The notes: generated from the letters alone by a model not told the origin. DNA of 9,160 bases from an uncultured Chthoniobacterales bacterium (GCA_955652855.1 CATPCN010000719.1:1-9160), one strand, 5' to 3'; shown: positions 1-6,316, numbered from the stretch's first letter. Translations and numbers: made by a program.

Positions 1-2
1 CG

Positions 3-290
3 GCGGTATCCGACAGTTCAGGGGCGGCAAGAGCGACCCAAACGGCGGACCGTGTACAAGCGGCGTTACGTGATGTTGAATCGGGCGTTAAGAATTACCC
101 GCGGGACTTCTCACCTTATGAGAATAGAGGGCCCGGCCTGCTTCCTAAGAAGCCTAGTGGCTACTATCGAGAATATACGGTTCCACCGGCACCAGGTGTC
201 GCGGATCGGGGTGAGCGGTTGGTTATAGGAAGAAAGGGAGAGATCTACTACACGCCTAATCATTATAAGACCTTTAAGAAACTTAAGTAA
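3..290 (+). CDS. Guanyl-specific ribonuclease (barnase / RNase Sa-like), C-terminal part, 5' end outside window
   Basis: The reading frame is open from the window edge to the TAA at 288-290, giving the last 95 residues of a protein. The tail matches the microbial N1/T1/barnase-type ribonuclease family: a GYYREYTV segment whose Glu codon (171-173) corresponds to the general base (Glu54 of RNase Sa), a DRGER segment with Arg codons at 207 and 216, and a YYTPNHYKTF segment whose His codon (261-263) corresponds to the general acid (His85). Such enzymes cleave RNA after G. There is no in-frame ATG before the domain, so the start lies upstream. It could be a small secreted RNase or the tip of a larger polymorphic toxin, and the window cannot decide. 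In relatives the second Arg of an RGxRR motif binds phosphate; here that position reads Leu. The barstar-type inhibitor starting 6 bases downstream strongly supports the call. Confidence 0.87.
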   Translation, partial: AVSDSSGAARATQTADRVQAALRDVESGVKNYPRDFSPYENRGPGLLPKKPSGYYREYTVPPAPGVADRGERLVIGRKGEIYYTPNHYKTFKKLK

Positions 291-296
291 AATATT

Positions 297-707
297 ATGC
301 AAGATCATTCGCACGACGGGGAGATGTTGTCCAAAAACAACACATCGGATCGAACGTGGAGAGAGCTGGCGAAAATCGCAGAGCCGCTCCATTGTGTCTT
401 GATCGCACGGATCGACCTCAATTGTAAGACGCCTGAGCAGTTGTTTGAACAGGTTGCTCGGGAGTTGCAGTTTCCATCCTATTTTGGTAAGAATTGGGAT
501 GCGCTATTGGATTGTCTCCGTGATCTGTCATGGTTTGGTTCAAGAGACGCCTACGTTTTCCTGCTGACGCACCCAGGCACCCAGTCAGGGCTATCGAGCG
601 ATGATCGTCGCACACTTGAGGAGGTCTTGCAGGATGCACGGTCATGGTGGCTAGAGCAAGGGAAACCGTTTCTAGTAATGAAACTGTTCTTGCCGGATGT
701 GCCTTGA
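297..707 (+). CDS. Barstar-family ribonuclease inhibitor (immunity protein)
   Basis: The 136-residue product belongs to the barstar family, cytoplasmic proteins that plug the active site of barnase-type RNases. Visible hallmarks are the strand LIARIDL (residues 35-41), helix TPEQLFEQVARELQFP (45-60), and the core YFGKNWDALLDCLRDL (62-77). In that core Asp68 and Asp72 correspond to Asp35 and Asp39 of barstar, which contact the enzyme. The rest (VFLLTHPG, then a helix and VMKLFLPD) fits the remaining strand-helix-strand. The gene begins 6 bases after the ribonuclease stop, so the two are probably translationally coupled, as expected for a toxin with its antidote. The start is uncertain: the ATG at 297 lacks a clear Shine-Dalgarno sequence, and the ATG at 324 (residue 10) has GGGGAG abutting it. 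Either way the roughly 30 residues before the domain are an extension beyond classical barstar (about 90 residues). Confidence 0.93.
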   Translation: MQDHSHDGEMLSKNNTSDRTWRELAKIAEPLHCVLIARIDLNCKTPEQLFEQVARELQFPSYFGKNWDALLDCLRDLSWFGSRDAYVFLLTHPGTQSGLSSDDRRTLEEVLQDARSWWLEQGKPFLVMKLFLPDVP

Positions 708-888
708 AAGCTCCGGTGTCGACAGGGCGAAGCGACTTTAATTGGATCTCGTTCGGTCCCCGATAGGTCCAGCGATTCGCGGATCGACACAGTTTCCGCG
801 ATGGCGTGCTTCAGGTCCTTCGGAAACGTGCGCCTGCGCAAGCTCGCTGCACTTGAATACTGAAGCTCACCACAGCTACAAAATTAAC

Positions 889-924
889 TACAGTCGTTCG
901 CTCGGTCCTGAGAAAACGACTGTA
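889..924. terminator. Perfect 10-bp inverted repeat, possible bidirectional terminator
   Basis: TACAGTCGTT (889-898) is exactly complementary to AACGACTGTA (915-924), around a 16-base loop that contains a smaller CTC/GAG pairing. The flanks are A/T-rich on both sides: ATTTTATT follows on the plus strand, and the minus-strand reading gives TTAATTTTGTA. It could end transcription from the barstar gene on one side and from the long minus-strand operon on the other. The stem is not very GC-rich and the T-tracts are interrupted, so a protein-binding site is an alternative. Confidence 0.4.
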
Positions 925-939
925 TTTTATTGATTCCAT

Positions 940-984
940 TGGTCGGGGCGGGGCGATTTGAACGCCCCTGCGCCCAAGGCATGC
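940..984 (-). pseudogene. tRNA-Pro(TGG)-like 3' fragment (degenerate tRNA remnant)
   Basis: Read on the minus strand, this gives an intact tRNA 3' end: T-stem GGGCG (967-963), T-loop TTCAAAT (962-956), closing stem CGCCC, acceptor strand CGCCCCG (950-944), discriminator A (943) and an encoded CCA (942-940). Before it lies a partial anticodon arm, with TGC/GCA pairs closing a CTTGGGC loop that carries the anticodon TGG (976-974) after the usual T33. CGCCCCG-A-CCA and a TTGGG anticodon loop are typical of bacterial tRNA-Pro(TGG). The variable loop is missing, the anticodon stem has a mismatch, and there is no matching CGGGGCG 5' acceptor strand or clean D-arm. It is therefore not a working tRNA. 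Such 3' fragments commonly mark attachment sites of elements that integrate into tRNA genes; here that is inference. Confidence 0.55.
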
Positions 985-1196
985 TACTGATCGACCGTAT
1001 TCGTTCCACAAGCCCTTCTGATTCATACGTTTGCGTATAGAGTATCTACAAGCGTAATCGTAGCATGTAGTCAGAATTGTAGCTGTTGCTTCCCTCAAAG
1101 ATCAACGGGCGATTTCGCGAATCCCCAAGTGAGAAGCGGAGCGCCCATCGAACGCCAAAACGCCGACGAAGGGCAGTGGGCCCCCACCCATACCCG

Positions 1197-1246
1197 GCGA
1201 ATCTGCAAACGTGATTCGCTTGGAAAATGTAGACCAGGCAACCTGG
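1197..1246 (-). terminator. Two hairpins downstream of the ATPase gene
   Basis: Beyond the stop codon of the minus-strand ATPase gene lie CCAGG-CAA-CCTGG (1234-1246), followed on the minus strand by ATTTT, and then the 7-bp perfect inverted repeat GCGAATC (1197-1203) / GATTCGC (1213-1219) with a 9-base loop. Together they could stop or slow transcription about 75-120 bases past the gene. Stems are short and T-tracts weak, so this is tentative. Confidence 0.28.
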
Positions 1247-1319
1247 CGAGGTTACGCAATAACGGATTCACCTAAGACAGTCGCGCCTGTGATGCAGTGG
1301 GCTAATGGTCCGTCGGCTG

Positions 1320-4300
1320 TTAACGTGACCACGGGAGGAGTTCATAACAGGTCCGAATTCGCTCCTCAAGCAATGGGTGCTCAACATCAATGTCCTCGAA
1401 AGCGGGCAGGGCTAAAATGAATGCAAGATGCGCTGCGAGGATTGGACCCATGACGCGATAGCCACCGATCCTTCCTCTGTAAATGACCAAATCCGGTCGG
1501 CTAATGTAGGAGTGGAACCACGAAGGAAAGACGCCCGAGCTCGGTAATATCGCTCTTCTTTCGTAAAATCTTTTCATCGGCGTTAATCCGACACCGTGTG
1601 CCATCATCGCGTGCGACTGCTCAGAGTTCACGAAGTGATCAAGAATAACATTCGCGCCTGTTTCGGAGCCAAGACTTCCCTTCAATGCAGCGAAACACCA
1701 ATCTCCATTGCCCCAGACTCCGCCGGGAAGTCGAAGAAGTTGTAGCCCTTTATCCCGGTAGCTGTCAGACTCTTGGAAGTCATTTAGCATTTGACGATAT
1801 GTGCTGTACCAGTGGCGAGAGAAAACGGCATTGGGATCAACGTTGAACTGTACGTTTGTTCGCGCGTCCCCGAGCCTATTGCTCTTCCAGGGCCCGAGCT
1901 CTACATGACCAGTCCATCGCTGAGCCAAAAGGCGTCGCAAAATAACAATAGCCTCGAGTACGGCTTGGTGGCAGGCACCGCTAATATTGAAATTGTCACG
2001 AAAGTCGTCCCAATTGAATTTGTCCCCACAGAGGGAGAGCAGTATCTCAAGGAACAAGCAATTCAAAGTCTCGGGCGTCTCATCCGCGAAGTCGAAGAGT
2101 GCCATTCCTTCTGGCTTGGTGCCCCGTTTCTGGATGAAGGCCTCAGCCGCCTCGATAAGATCATTCCAGCTATAGTTAGGAGGCACATCATCCTCTTCGT
2201 GACGGATTTGCCACTTTTTATTCCGCAGGTCGCCTTCGACAAACTCCAGGAACTCGCGACTTGTTACGAGAAACGAAGGGTTAAGGAAGTACGGGACCGA
2301 ATTCGTCTTAGGAAGGGAGGGATCGGCGTATACGAGATCGCCCAACGTCTCCTTCCAAGCGTCGCGACGCGACCACAAGGGCTCATGCTCACTCTCATGG
2401 TCCGAATCCATGAGTGACGGAAACGAAATGAACCGAAACGCCTCACGAATAACTAAGTGTAGATCCTTATGGAGCGAGATTGTGGCTGGCGCGATGTTAC
2501 GCCTCGAGAACGAGTCTTTAGACGGCCGCACAGAAACCGTGTAGTTTGCGGGGTTCAATCGTTCAAGATTACGAGCGAGATCATTGAAGAAACGTTCCTG
2601 CAGATTCGTTCCTGCATCAAGGTTTATATATACGCGGCCCGGTTCTAGGATTTCATGATTGAAATTAGCAACGAGATCGAATGAGTTCTCGATTCGTATG
2701 ACGCCGTCTCGGCCAATTTTCAGCTCATATTCGCCTCGATCGTGAGTTTCCCCATAAGAATCAGCTACATAGATTCCGATACAACGTCGACCTCTATAAA
2801 TCTTGCTCTCTGCGACTACACTGACATCGGCGAGGCTTCGAATTTCCTTAAGAATCTTGTCATTGGTATCGTTATAATCAACGGAGTGAACAACCAGCGT
2901 AGTAATTCTGTGTCCGTTAAGAAGGTCAAAGAGCGCCGGAAGAAACATCGGGTCTTCGTCCGAGCCTAGGAGGGGAAAACTGGAGGGAATGTTGGCTGTA
3001 TCGATGATCACGGCACGGTCAATTCTCCGCTGTTCCCATCGCATGTCTCGAATGGTTGCCTCAACGGTGCTCAACACGTCCCCGGCGCGATAATAAGCGG
3101 CGCGGAAAAAGAGATGGGTTATGAGGAACTCTTCCTTCTCGCCTTCCGAGCGCATGAAATCTCCGGGTGCGTCGTACCGCAGTCCAAAGGACGAGGTGCG
3201 CCAGCGAGCCTGTCGCCCCGGCTGGACAACGGAATCCCTCGTAATCCTATCGTCGGCCAAATGAATAACTAGGTTTGCGACTGGTGGGTCATCGTCCTCC
3301 GTGGAATCGATTTGCGAAACGAAAGCCTCCGCGATCGCGGTCTTTGAAACGCCGGGCGGGCCGATGATTGCGGCTAGCGACTCGCGTCTCCAAAAGCTTA
3401 CCCGTTGTCGTGATACATCCGAATTGCCATCGTCGATTGTATTCGCGGACCGGTCAAAGTACTGGGCAAAGCCGGGTATACCGGGATTTATCGGCGGGAA
3501 CGTCTCGGGCAGCTGTCGTTCTCGACGTCGTCGGGCCGCAAGTGAAGCAGCACTGGACAAAGAAATCCGCACGCCTTCATCGGAACGAAGTCGAAACGAA
3601 TGAGTTCCGCGATGCGTTAATTGAAATCGTGACTTGCTCACTTCAATCGTACGAAGGATATATGCCCCAACTGCTGCTGGGACGGCTTGCAAACGAATGC
3701 TCAAATCAACAAGGAACTCTTCAAAACGGCGGCCGTCGTCAGTATCCCGCTCAATAACATAAATGGCACTGCATCCCATCGTACGAAGCCATTTCGTTGA
3801 CTCTACCAGGAATGTCTTCCACGCGGCTTTATCCTCTGCAGAAAGATGACCCAAGCCGATCGAATCGAAGACCACCATCTTCTCTTTGTTGCCAAAGTAA
3901 TGGAGCGCCGGGTCCTTCACGCAATCATACATGCGACGCCGCATCTCTTCCGAATCAGAGGATGCGGACTCAAGCCAAAGTAATCCTCGTGAGTTCTCTT
4001 GACAGCGTTGTACGGCTTCGGACAGATCCTCATAGCGCGATGTGACTTCGATGAACGGTGTCTGCCGTCGATAAAAGCTGGCGATCAATCGAAGAATACT
4101 GCTTGCCTCTTGAGTAAGATGGAGGTAAATGCACAGCCCACCTCGTGCGGCAACCTGTGTAGCAATCGCCAGACCGATGCTAGTTTTTCCGGCTCCGGAG
4201 ACACCAGAGATTGACATCGCTAATAATCCACCGCCAGTAGCGCTTGGGCTTCGCTGCCCGGGAGCAGTGCTTCCACCCAGCCCGAACGGGCGATTCTCCG

Positions 4301-5165
4301 GAATGAGTAGTCCTCCAAGTAACAGGTCATCCAGGCCCAGGTTCCCGGTTGACTTCGCAAAGATAGCTGTATTCAGAAGAGCAGCAACCGCCCTGAATAC
4401 GATCCGATAGCCCTCGAAATAAAACTCGCTGCCACGTTTAGGAAGTTGCAGAACATATATCCCCTCAAGTGTTTCGATGATACCTTCCGTCCACTTCTCT
4501 ACGAGTTCCTCTTGACCGGAGATCAGACTACTACACTGCTTACCCAAAGCTAGCAACTCAGCCCGACTGCACTCTCCCGGAAGTCTATCGAAAGCGTCGG
4601 CGAAGGCCTGGAGAAAATGCATAAACCTCTCTGTGTCTTCGAAGTCATAAGCCTCCCTAAGACTCGCTCGGTACCAGTCCCGGAGAAGAGCTTCGTCCAC
4701 AGGTTGTTGTGTTATAGACCCATCTAAGGTCGTGGGAGCGGTCCCCATTAGGTAACGGAGGACCAAGAATGCCGCTGGCCTATTTGGTTGATAGGGATCG
4801 TGCTTGCGCTTCGAGAGCCGACCATGAAAACGAACGACCCAGTTGCCGCTGGCTTTTGCGTCTCTTCCGACAAAGAGGAAAGGACCATGTTCATCTTTCT
4901 TGACAGCCTGCCATCCTCCGAAGTAAACTTTCCAATCTTCTTCGATGCTGTCCCAGCTGCATTTTCCCTCGACTAGATTCTGAAGCCCCGGTATGCGATT
5001 AACTAAGGCACCAAGGCATGGGTATTTGACTCCCAAGCCATCCGTGGAAAGGTGTTCGCGAAGTAGTTGTCGGGTGCAGGCCAAAACGGTGCGAGCCAAC
5101 GCACTAGGGTTGCGCTCCTTTGCGCGCCACCAAAGACCACTGAAATTGGGCATTGACGCGCTCAT
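1320..5165 (-). CDS. Tandem KaiC/RadA-like ATPase with C-terminal solute-binding-protein-like domain (1281 aa)
   Basis: Large, probably cytoplasmic protein with no signal peptide or membrane span. Residues 1-270 are not recognised. ATPase domain 1 opens with the KaiC-style STGNLGLDDLLLGG (272-285), then Walker A GVSGAGKT (321-328), Walker B MVVFDS (430-435) and the KaiC/RadA-type closing segment KSRFQLTHRGTHSFRL (511-526). Domain 2 repeats the plan in weaker form: NPGIPGFAQYFDR (560-572), Walker A GPPGVSKT (602-609, Ser in place of the usual Gly before Lys), Walker B AVIIDT (718-723), and HDRGEYEL near 808-815. Residues about 840-1230 resemble family 1 ABC solute-binding proteins: a strand-helix-strand start (844-880), PYFLNPSFLVTSREF (958-972), YSWNDLIEAAEAF (998-1010) with GMALFDF, and near the end LPGGVWGNGDW, GSLGSETGANVIL and GVGLTPMKRFYE (1146-1202). 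The stop of the HTH gene lies two bases before the ATG, with AAGGAAG 8 bases upstream of it. Nucleotide hydrolysis and ligand-gated switching are inferred; substrate and partners are unknown. Confidence 0.82.
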   Translation of the reverse strand: MSASMPNFSGLWWRAKERNPSALARTVLACTRQLLREHLSTDGLGVKYPCLGALVNRIPGLQNLVEGKCSWDSIEEDWKVYFGGWQAVKKDEHGPFLFVGRDAKASGNWVVRFHGRLSKRKHDPYQPNRPAAFLVLRYLMGTAPTTLDGSITQQPVDEALLRDWYRASLREAYDFEDTERFMHFLQAFADAFDRLPGECSRAELLALGKQCSSLISGQEELVEKWTEGIIETLEGIYVLQLPKRGSEFYFEGYRIVFRAVAALLNTAIFAKSTGNLGLDDLLLGGLLIPENRPFGLGGSTAPGQRSPSATGGGLLAMSISGVSGAGKTSIGLAIATQVAARGGLCIYLHLTQEASSILRLIASFYRRQTPFIEVTSRYEDLSEAVQRCQENSRGLLWLESASSDSEEMRRRMYDCVKDPALHYFGNKEKMVVFDSIGLGHLSAEDKAAWKTFLVESTKWLRTMGCSAIYVIERDTDDGRRFEEFLVDLSIRLQAVPAAVGAYILRTIEVSKSRFQLTHRGTHSFRLRSDEGVRISLSSAASLAARRRRERQLPETFPPINPGIPGFAQYFDRSANTIDDGNSDVSRQRVSFWRRESLAAIIGPPGVSKTAIAEAFVSQIDSTEDDDPPVANLVIHLADDRITRDSVVQPGRQARWRTSSFGLRYDAPGDFMRSEGEKEEFLITHLFFRAAYYRAGDVLSTVEATIRDMRWEQRRIDRAVIIDTANIPSSFPLLGSDEDPMFLPALFDLLNGHRITTLVVHSVDYNDTNDKILKEIRSLADVSVVAESKIYRGRRCIGIYVADSYGETHDRGEYELKIGRDGVIRIENSFDLVANFNHEILEPGRVYINLDAGTNLQERFFNDLARNLERLNPANYTVSVRPSKDSFSRRNIAPATISLHKDLHLVIREAFRFISFPSLMDSDHESEHEPLWSRRDAWKETLGDLVYADPSLPKTNSVPYFLNPSFLVTSREFLEFVEGDLRNKKWQIRHEEDDVPPNYSWNDLIEAAEAFIQKRGTKPEGMALFDFADETPETLNCLFLEILLSLCGDKFNWDDFRDNFNISGACHQAVLEAIVILRRLLAQRWTGHVELGPWKSNRLGDARTNVQFNVDPNAVFSRHWYSTYRQMLNDFQESDSYRDKGLQLLRLPGGVWGNGDWCFAALKGSLGSETGANVILDHFVNSEQSHAMMAHGVGLTPMKRFYERRAILPSSGVFPSWFHSYISRPDLVIYRGRIGGYRVMGPILAAHLAFILALPAFEDIDVEHPLLEERIRTCYELLPWSR

Positions 5166-5180
5166 CGCTAAAACTTCCTT
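5163..5180 (-). promoter_or_regulatory. Shine-Dalgarno site and stop-start junction of the ATPase gene
   Basis: On the minus strand AAGGAAG (5180-5174) lies 8 bases before the ATG (5165-5163), inside the last codons of the HTH gene, whose TAG (5170-5168) is separated from the ATG by CG only. This fixes the ATPase start and implies one transcript with coupled translation of the two proteins. Confidence 0.8.
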
Positions 5181-6103
5181 CTCCCCGACTTGTTAGGTTG
5201 TGCTTCAGCTTGCGACATTGATCTTGGTTCGGGTGTCGCAAAGTTCAAGTCACTGCTCGAGAGGGCGCGAGCGCGCGGATCGGAAAGCCTTTGCCGCACG
5301 GCATCGAGAAAGAGGCGGGCCTCCGGAAAAACTGGTGTACCGATCATGACCAACTCCGAAAGTGACAATAACGCACGAACCGCCACATCCTTGCAAAGTA
5401 CAAATGTCGAATTCAGTCCCTTGAAAAGCTCAGCTTCGATCAGAAGGGCGCCAGGTTTGCGGACAACTCGCGCTAAACGCATATGATTGCGAATCATGCC
5501 GTCAGCTTGACGGTGGCGAACATCGACAGGCAGGCTTTTCCAGGGCTGACAATTCTTCAGGTTGACGTCGAGTCTGTCGACTAGCATCTTGCGTAACTGG
5601 TCCGCGGCTGCGCCATTTTTAACCGCTTCGGGAGCTGATGCGTGGATGTAATCGCTGAGTTCGCTTGCGATATGGTCGAGTCGCATCGTGTATCGCGTCA
5701 ACAGTGCAACCGAGAGCTCCTCCATCATCTCCAATACAAGATCCCTGACTTTCATTGGCATGCCAGACAAACGATCAAGCGCTTCTTTCTCGCGGTCGAC
5801 TCGGATGAATTCTTCGACAGAGCCAGAGACATTCTCCCATTTGGGACAAACGCTTGATGCAGGCTTTCTAGCCAACTCGTCAATCCGTCGACGAGCATCG
5901 GGCTCGACCGTCTGACTGGTACGGACCGCATGGAAGATCTTCCAGAGTACCAGACCGCTCGGTGCGATCAATCCATGGCACATTTGGGAAATGGCTGACG
6001 GCGAGATACCAGCGCGAGTCGCCCATTCACGCCTGGAAGTGCAAGTATTGGACTCATCGAAGATGTACCTGAGAGTCATAGCAAGGATCGATTCCGTGTT
6101 CAT
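5168..6103 (-). CDS. HTH (Cro/C1-like) domain protein, probable regulator of the ATPase operon
   Basis: The 311-residue product starts with a helix-turn-helix of the XRE/Cro-C1 type at residues about 23-60. REWATRAG forms the first helix of the motif and SPSAISQMCHG the recognition helix, followed by a supporting helix LVLWKIFHAV. The remaining 240 residues are not recognised. They look mainly helical (for example KVRDLVLEMMEELSVALLTRY), with a more compact segment around ALLIEAELFKGLNSTFVLC and a polar, basic tail ending SGRRKF. I chose the ATG at 6103 because GGAG (6112-6109) sits 5 bases before it; a GTG at 6109 would start inside that Shine-Dalgarno sequence. The gene has its own promoter and is coupled to the ATPase gene, so it most likely controls the pair, and possibly the divergent genes, through the boxes at 6154-6224. 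It may instead be a structural partner of the ATPase; the large C-terminal part would suit binding to it. Confidence 0.78.
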   Translation of the reverse strand: MNTESILAMTLRYIFDESNTCTSRREWATRAGISPSAISQMCHGLIAPSGLVLWKIFHAVRTSQTVEPDARRRIDELARKPASSVCPKWENVSGSVEEFIRVDREKEALDRLSGMPMKVRDLVLEMMEELSVALLTRYTMRLDHIASELSDYIHASAPEAVKNGAAADQLRKMLVDRLDVNLKNCQPWKSLPVDVRHRQADGMIRNHMRLARVVRKPGALLIEAELFKGLNSTFVLCKDVAVRALLSLSELVMIGTPVFPEARLFLDAVRQRLSDPRARALSSSDLNFATPEPRSMSQAEAQPNKSGRRKF

Positions 6104-6112
6104 GATCACTCC
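6101..6112 (-). promoter_or_regulatory. Ribosome binding site that decides the HTH gene start
   Basis: Minus-strand GGAG (6112-6109), a 5-base spacer, then ATG (6103-6101). The competing GTG at 6109-6107 overlaps the last G of this Shine-Dalgarno sequence and is therefore unlikely to be used. Confidence 0.7.
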
Positions 6113-6149
6113 AATCGCCGCTGGTAAGCCTTCGGCTCAGCCTCAAGCG

Positions 6150-6177
6150 ATGATATCACAGAACGATTACTTGTTAA
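6150..6177 (-). promoter_or_regulatory. Probable sigma-70-type promoter of the HTH-ATPase operon
   Basis: On the minus strand TTAACA (6177-6172, five of six matches to TTGACA) is followed after 16 bases by TATCAT (6155-6150, five of six matches to TATAAT). Transcription would begin near 6143, giving a leader of about 40 bases before the ATG at 6103. The -10 element overlaps the palindrome TGATATCA (6151-6158), so a protein bound there would block the promoter. Confidence 0.6.
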
Positions 6178-6224
6178 GCAAAGGGCTATCACTTCACACG
6201 ATTGACTGCTATTTTAACGTGATA
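6154..6224. promoter_or_regulatory. Three TATCAC/GTGATA boxes, candidate operators
   Basis: TATCAC occurs at 6154-6159 and 6187-6192, and its reverse complement GTGATA at 6219-6224. Centres are 33 and 32 bases apart, about three helical turns. The first overlaps the minus-strand -10; the third lies just upstream of the plus-strand extended -10. This would let one protein, plausibly the adjacent HTH protein, act on both divergent promoters. A six-base word can recur by chance, so this remains a hypothesis. Confidence 0.35.
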
Positions 6225-6230
6225 AGTACC

Positions 6231-6239
6231 TGTTATACT
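6231..6239 (+). promoter_or_regulatory. Extended -10 promoter element for the plus-strand gene cluster
   Basis: TG-T-TATACT forms an extended -10 (TGnTATAAT, five of six in the hexamer). No good -35 is found 16-18 bases upstream, which extended -10 promoters tolerate; the TTGACT at 6202-6207 is too far away. Initiation would be near 6246, about 80 bases before the ATG at 6327. Confidence 0.45.
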
Positions 6240-6293
6240 GTAGGTTAGGGATATTTAACATTCATCGCTAAATTTCCTATTTGAAGCTTACTA

Positions 6294-6316
6294 TACATCA
6301 GTGTTAACTTGATGTA
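6294..6316 (+). repeat. Perfect 7-bp inverted repeat touching the ribosome binding site
   Basis: TACATCA (6294-6300) and TGATGTA (6310-6316) flank a 9-base centre containing GTTAAC. The right arm ends on the first base of AGGAG (6316-6320), the Shine-Dalgarno sequence of the gene at 6327. It may be an operator in DNA or a leader hairpin that affects translation of the first gene of the cluster. Confidence 0.45.

Larger units (their letters stand above)
708..1319. other. Intergenic region without a convincing gene
   Basis: This stretch of about 610 bases separates the barstar gene from the 3' end of the convergent ATPase gene. The short open frames crossing it on either strand lack ribosome binding sites and recognisable protein motifs, and one runs through the tRNA-like remnant, so I accept none. 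It contains a 10-bp inverted repeat (889-924), a tRNA-Pro-like 3' fragment on the minus strand (940-984), a small ATACG-TTTG-CGTAT hairpin (1025-1038) and two hairpins just beyond the ATPase stop (1197-1246). The mix looks like an island edge or decayed junction. No integrase or transposase is visible in it. Confidence 0.6.

Noticed and set aside
551..841. Minus-strand frame starting RRRTFPKDLKHAIAE, reminiscent of a transposase N-terminus
   Set aside because: The resemblance is only a basic start. The frame soon runs into the antisense of the barstar gene and no terminal inverted repeats or further transposase motifs are seen.
940..1010. A complete tRNA-Pro gene on the minus strand
   Set aside because: The 3' half is good, but there is no matching 5' acceptor strand, no clean D-arm and no variable loop, so only a remnant is reported.
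811..1098. Minus-strand open frame of 95 codons across the gene-poor region
   Set aside because: It reads straight through the tRNA-like remnant and the 10-bp inverted repeat, and shows no protein motif.
1791..2417. Open frame of 208 codons on the plus strand
   Set aside because: It lies wholly inside the ATPase gene on the other strand, lacks a ribosome binding site and encodes no recognisable motif; the minus-strand frame carries clear domain signatures here.
6202..6239. TTGACT paired with TATACT as a standard promoter
   Set aside because: The spacing is 26 bases, too long for a sigma-70 promoter; only the extended -10 is kept.
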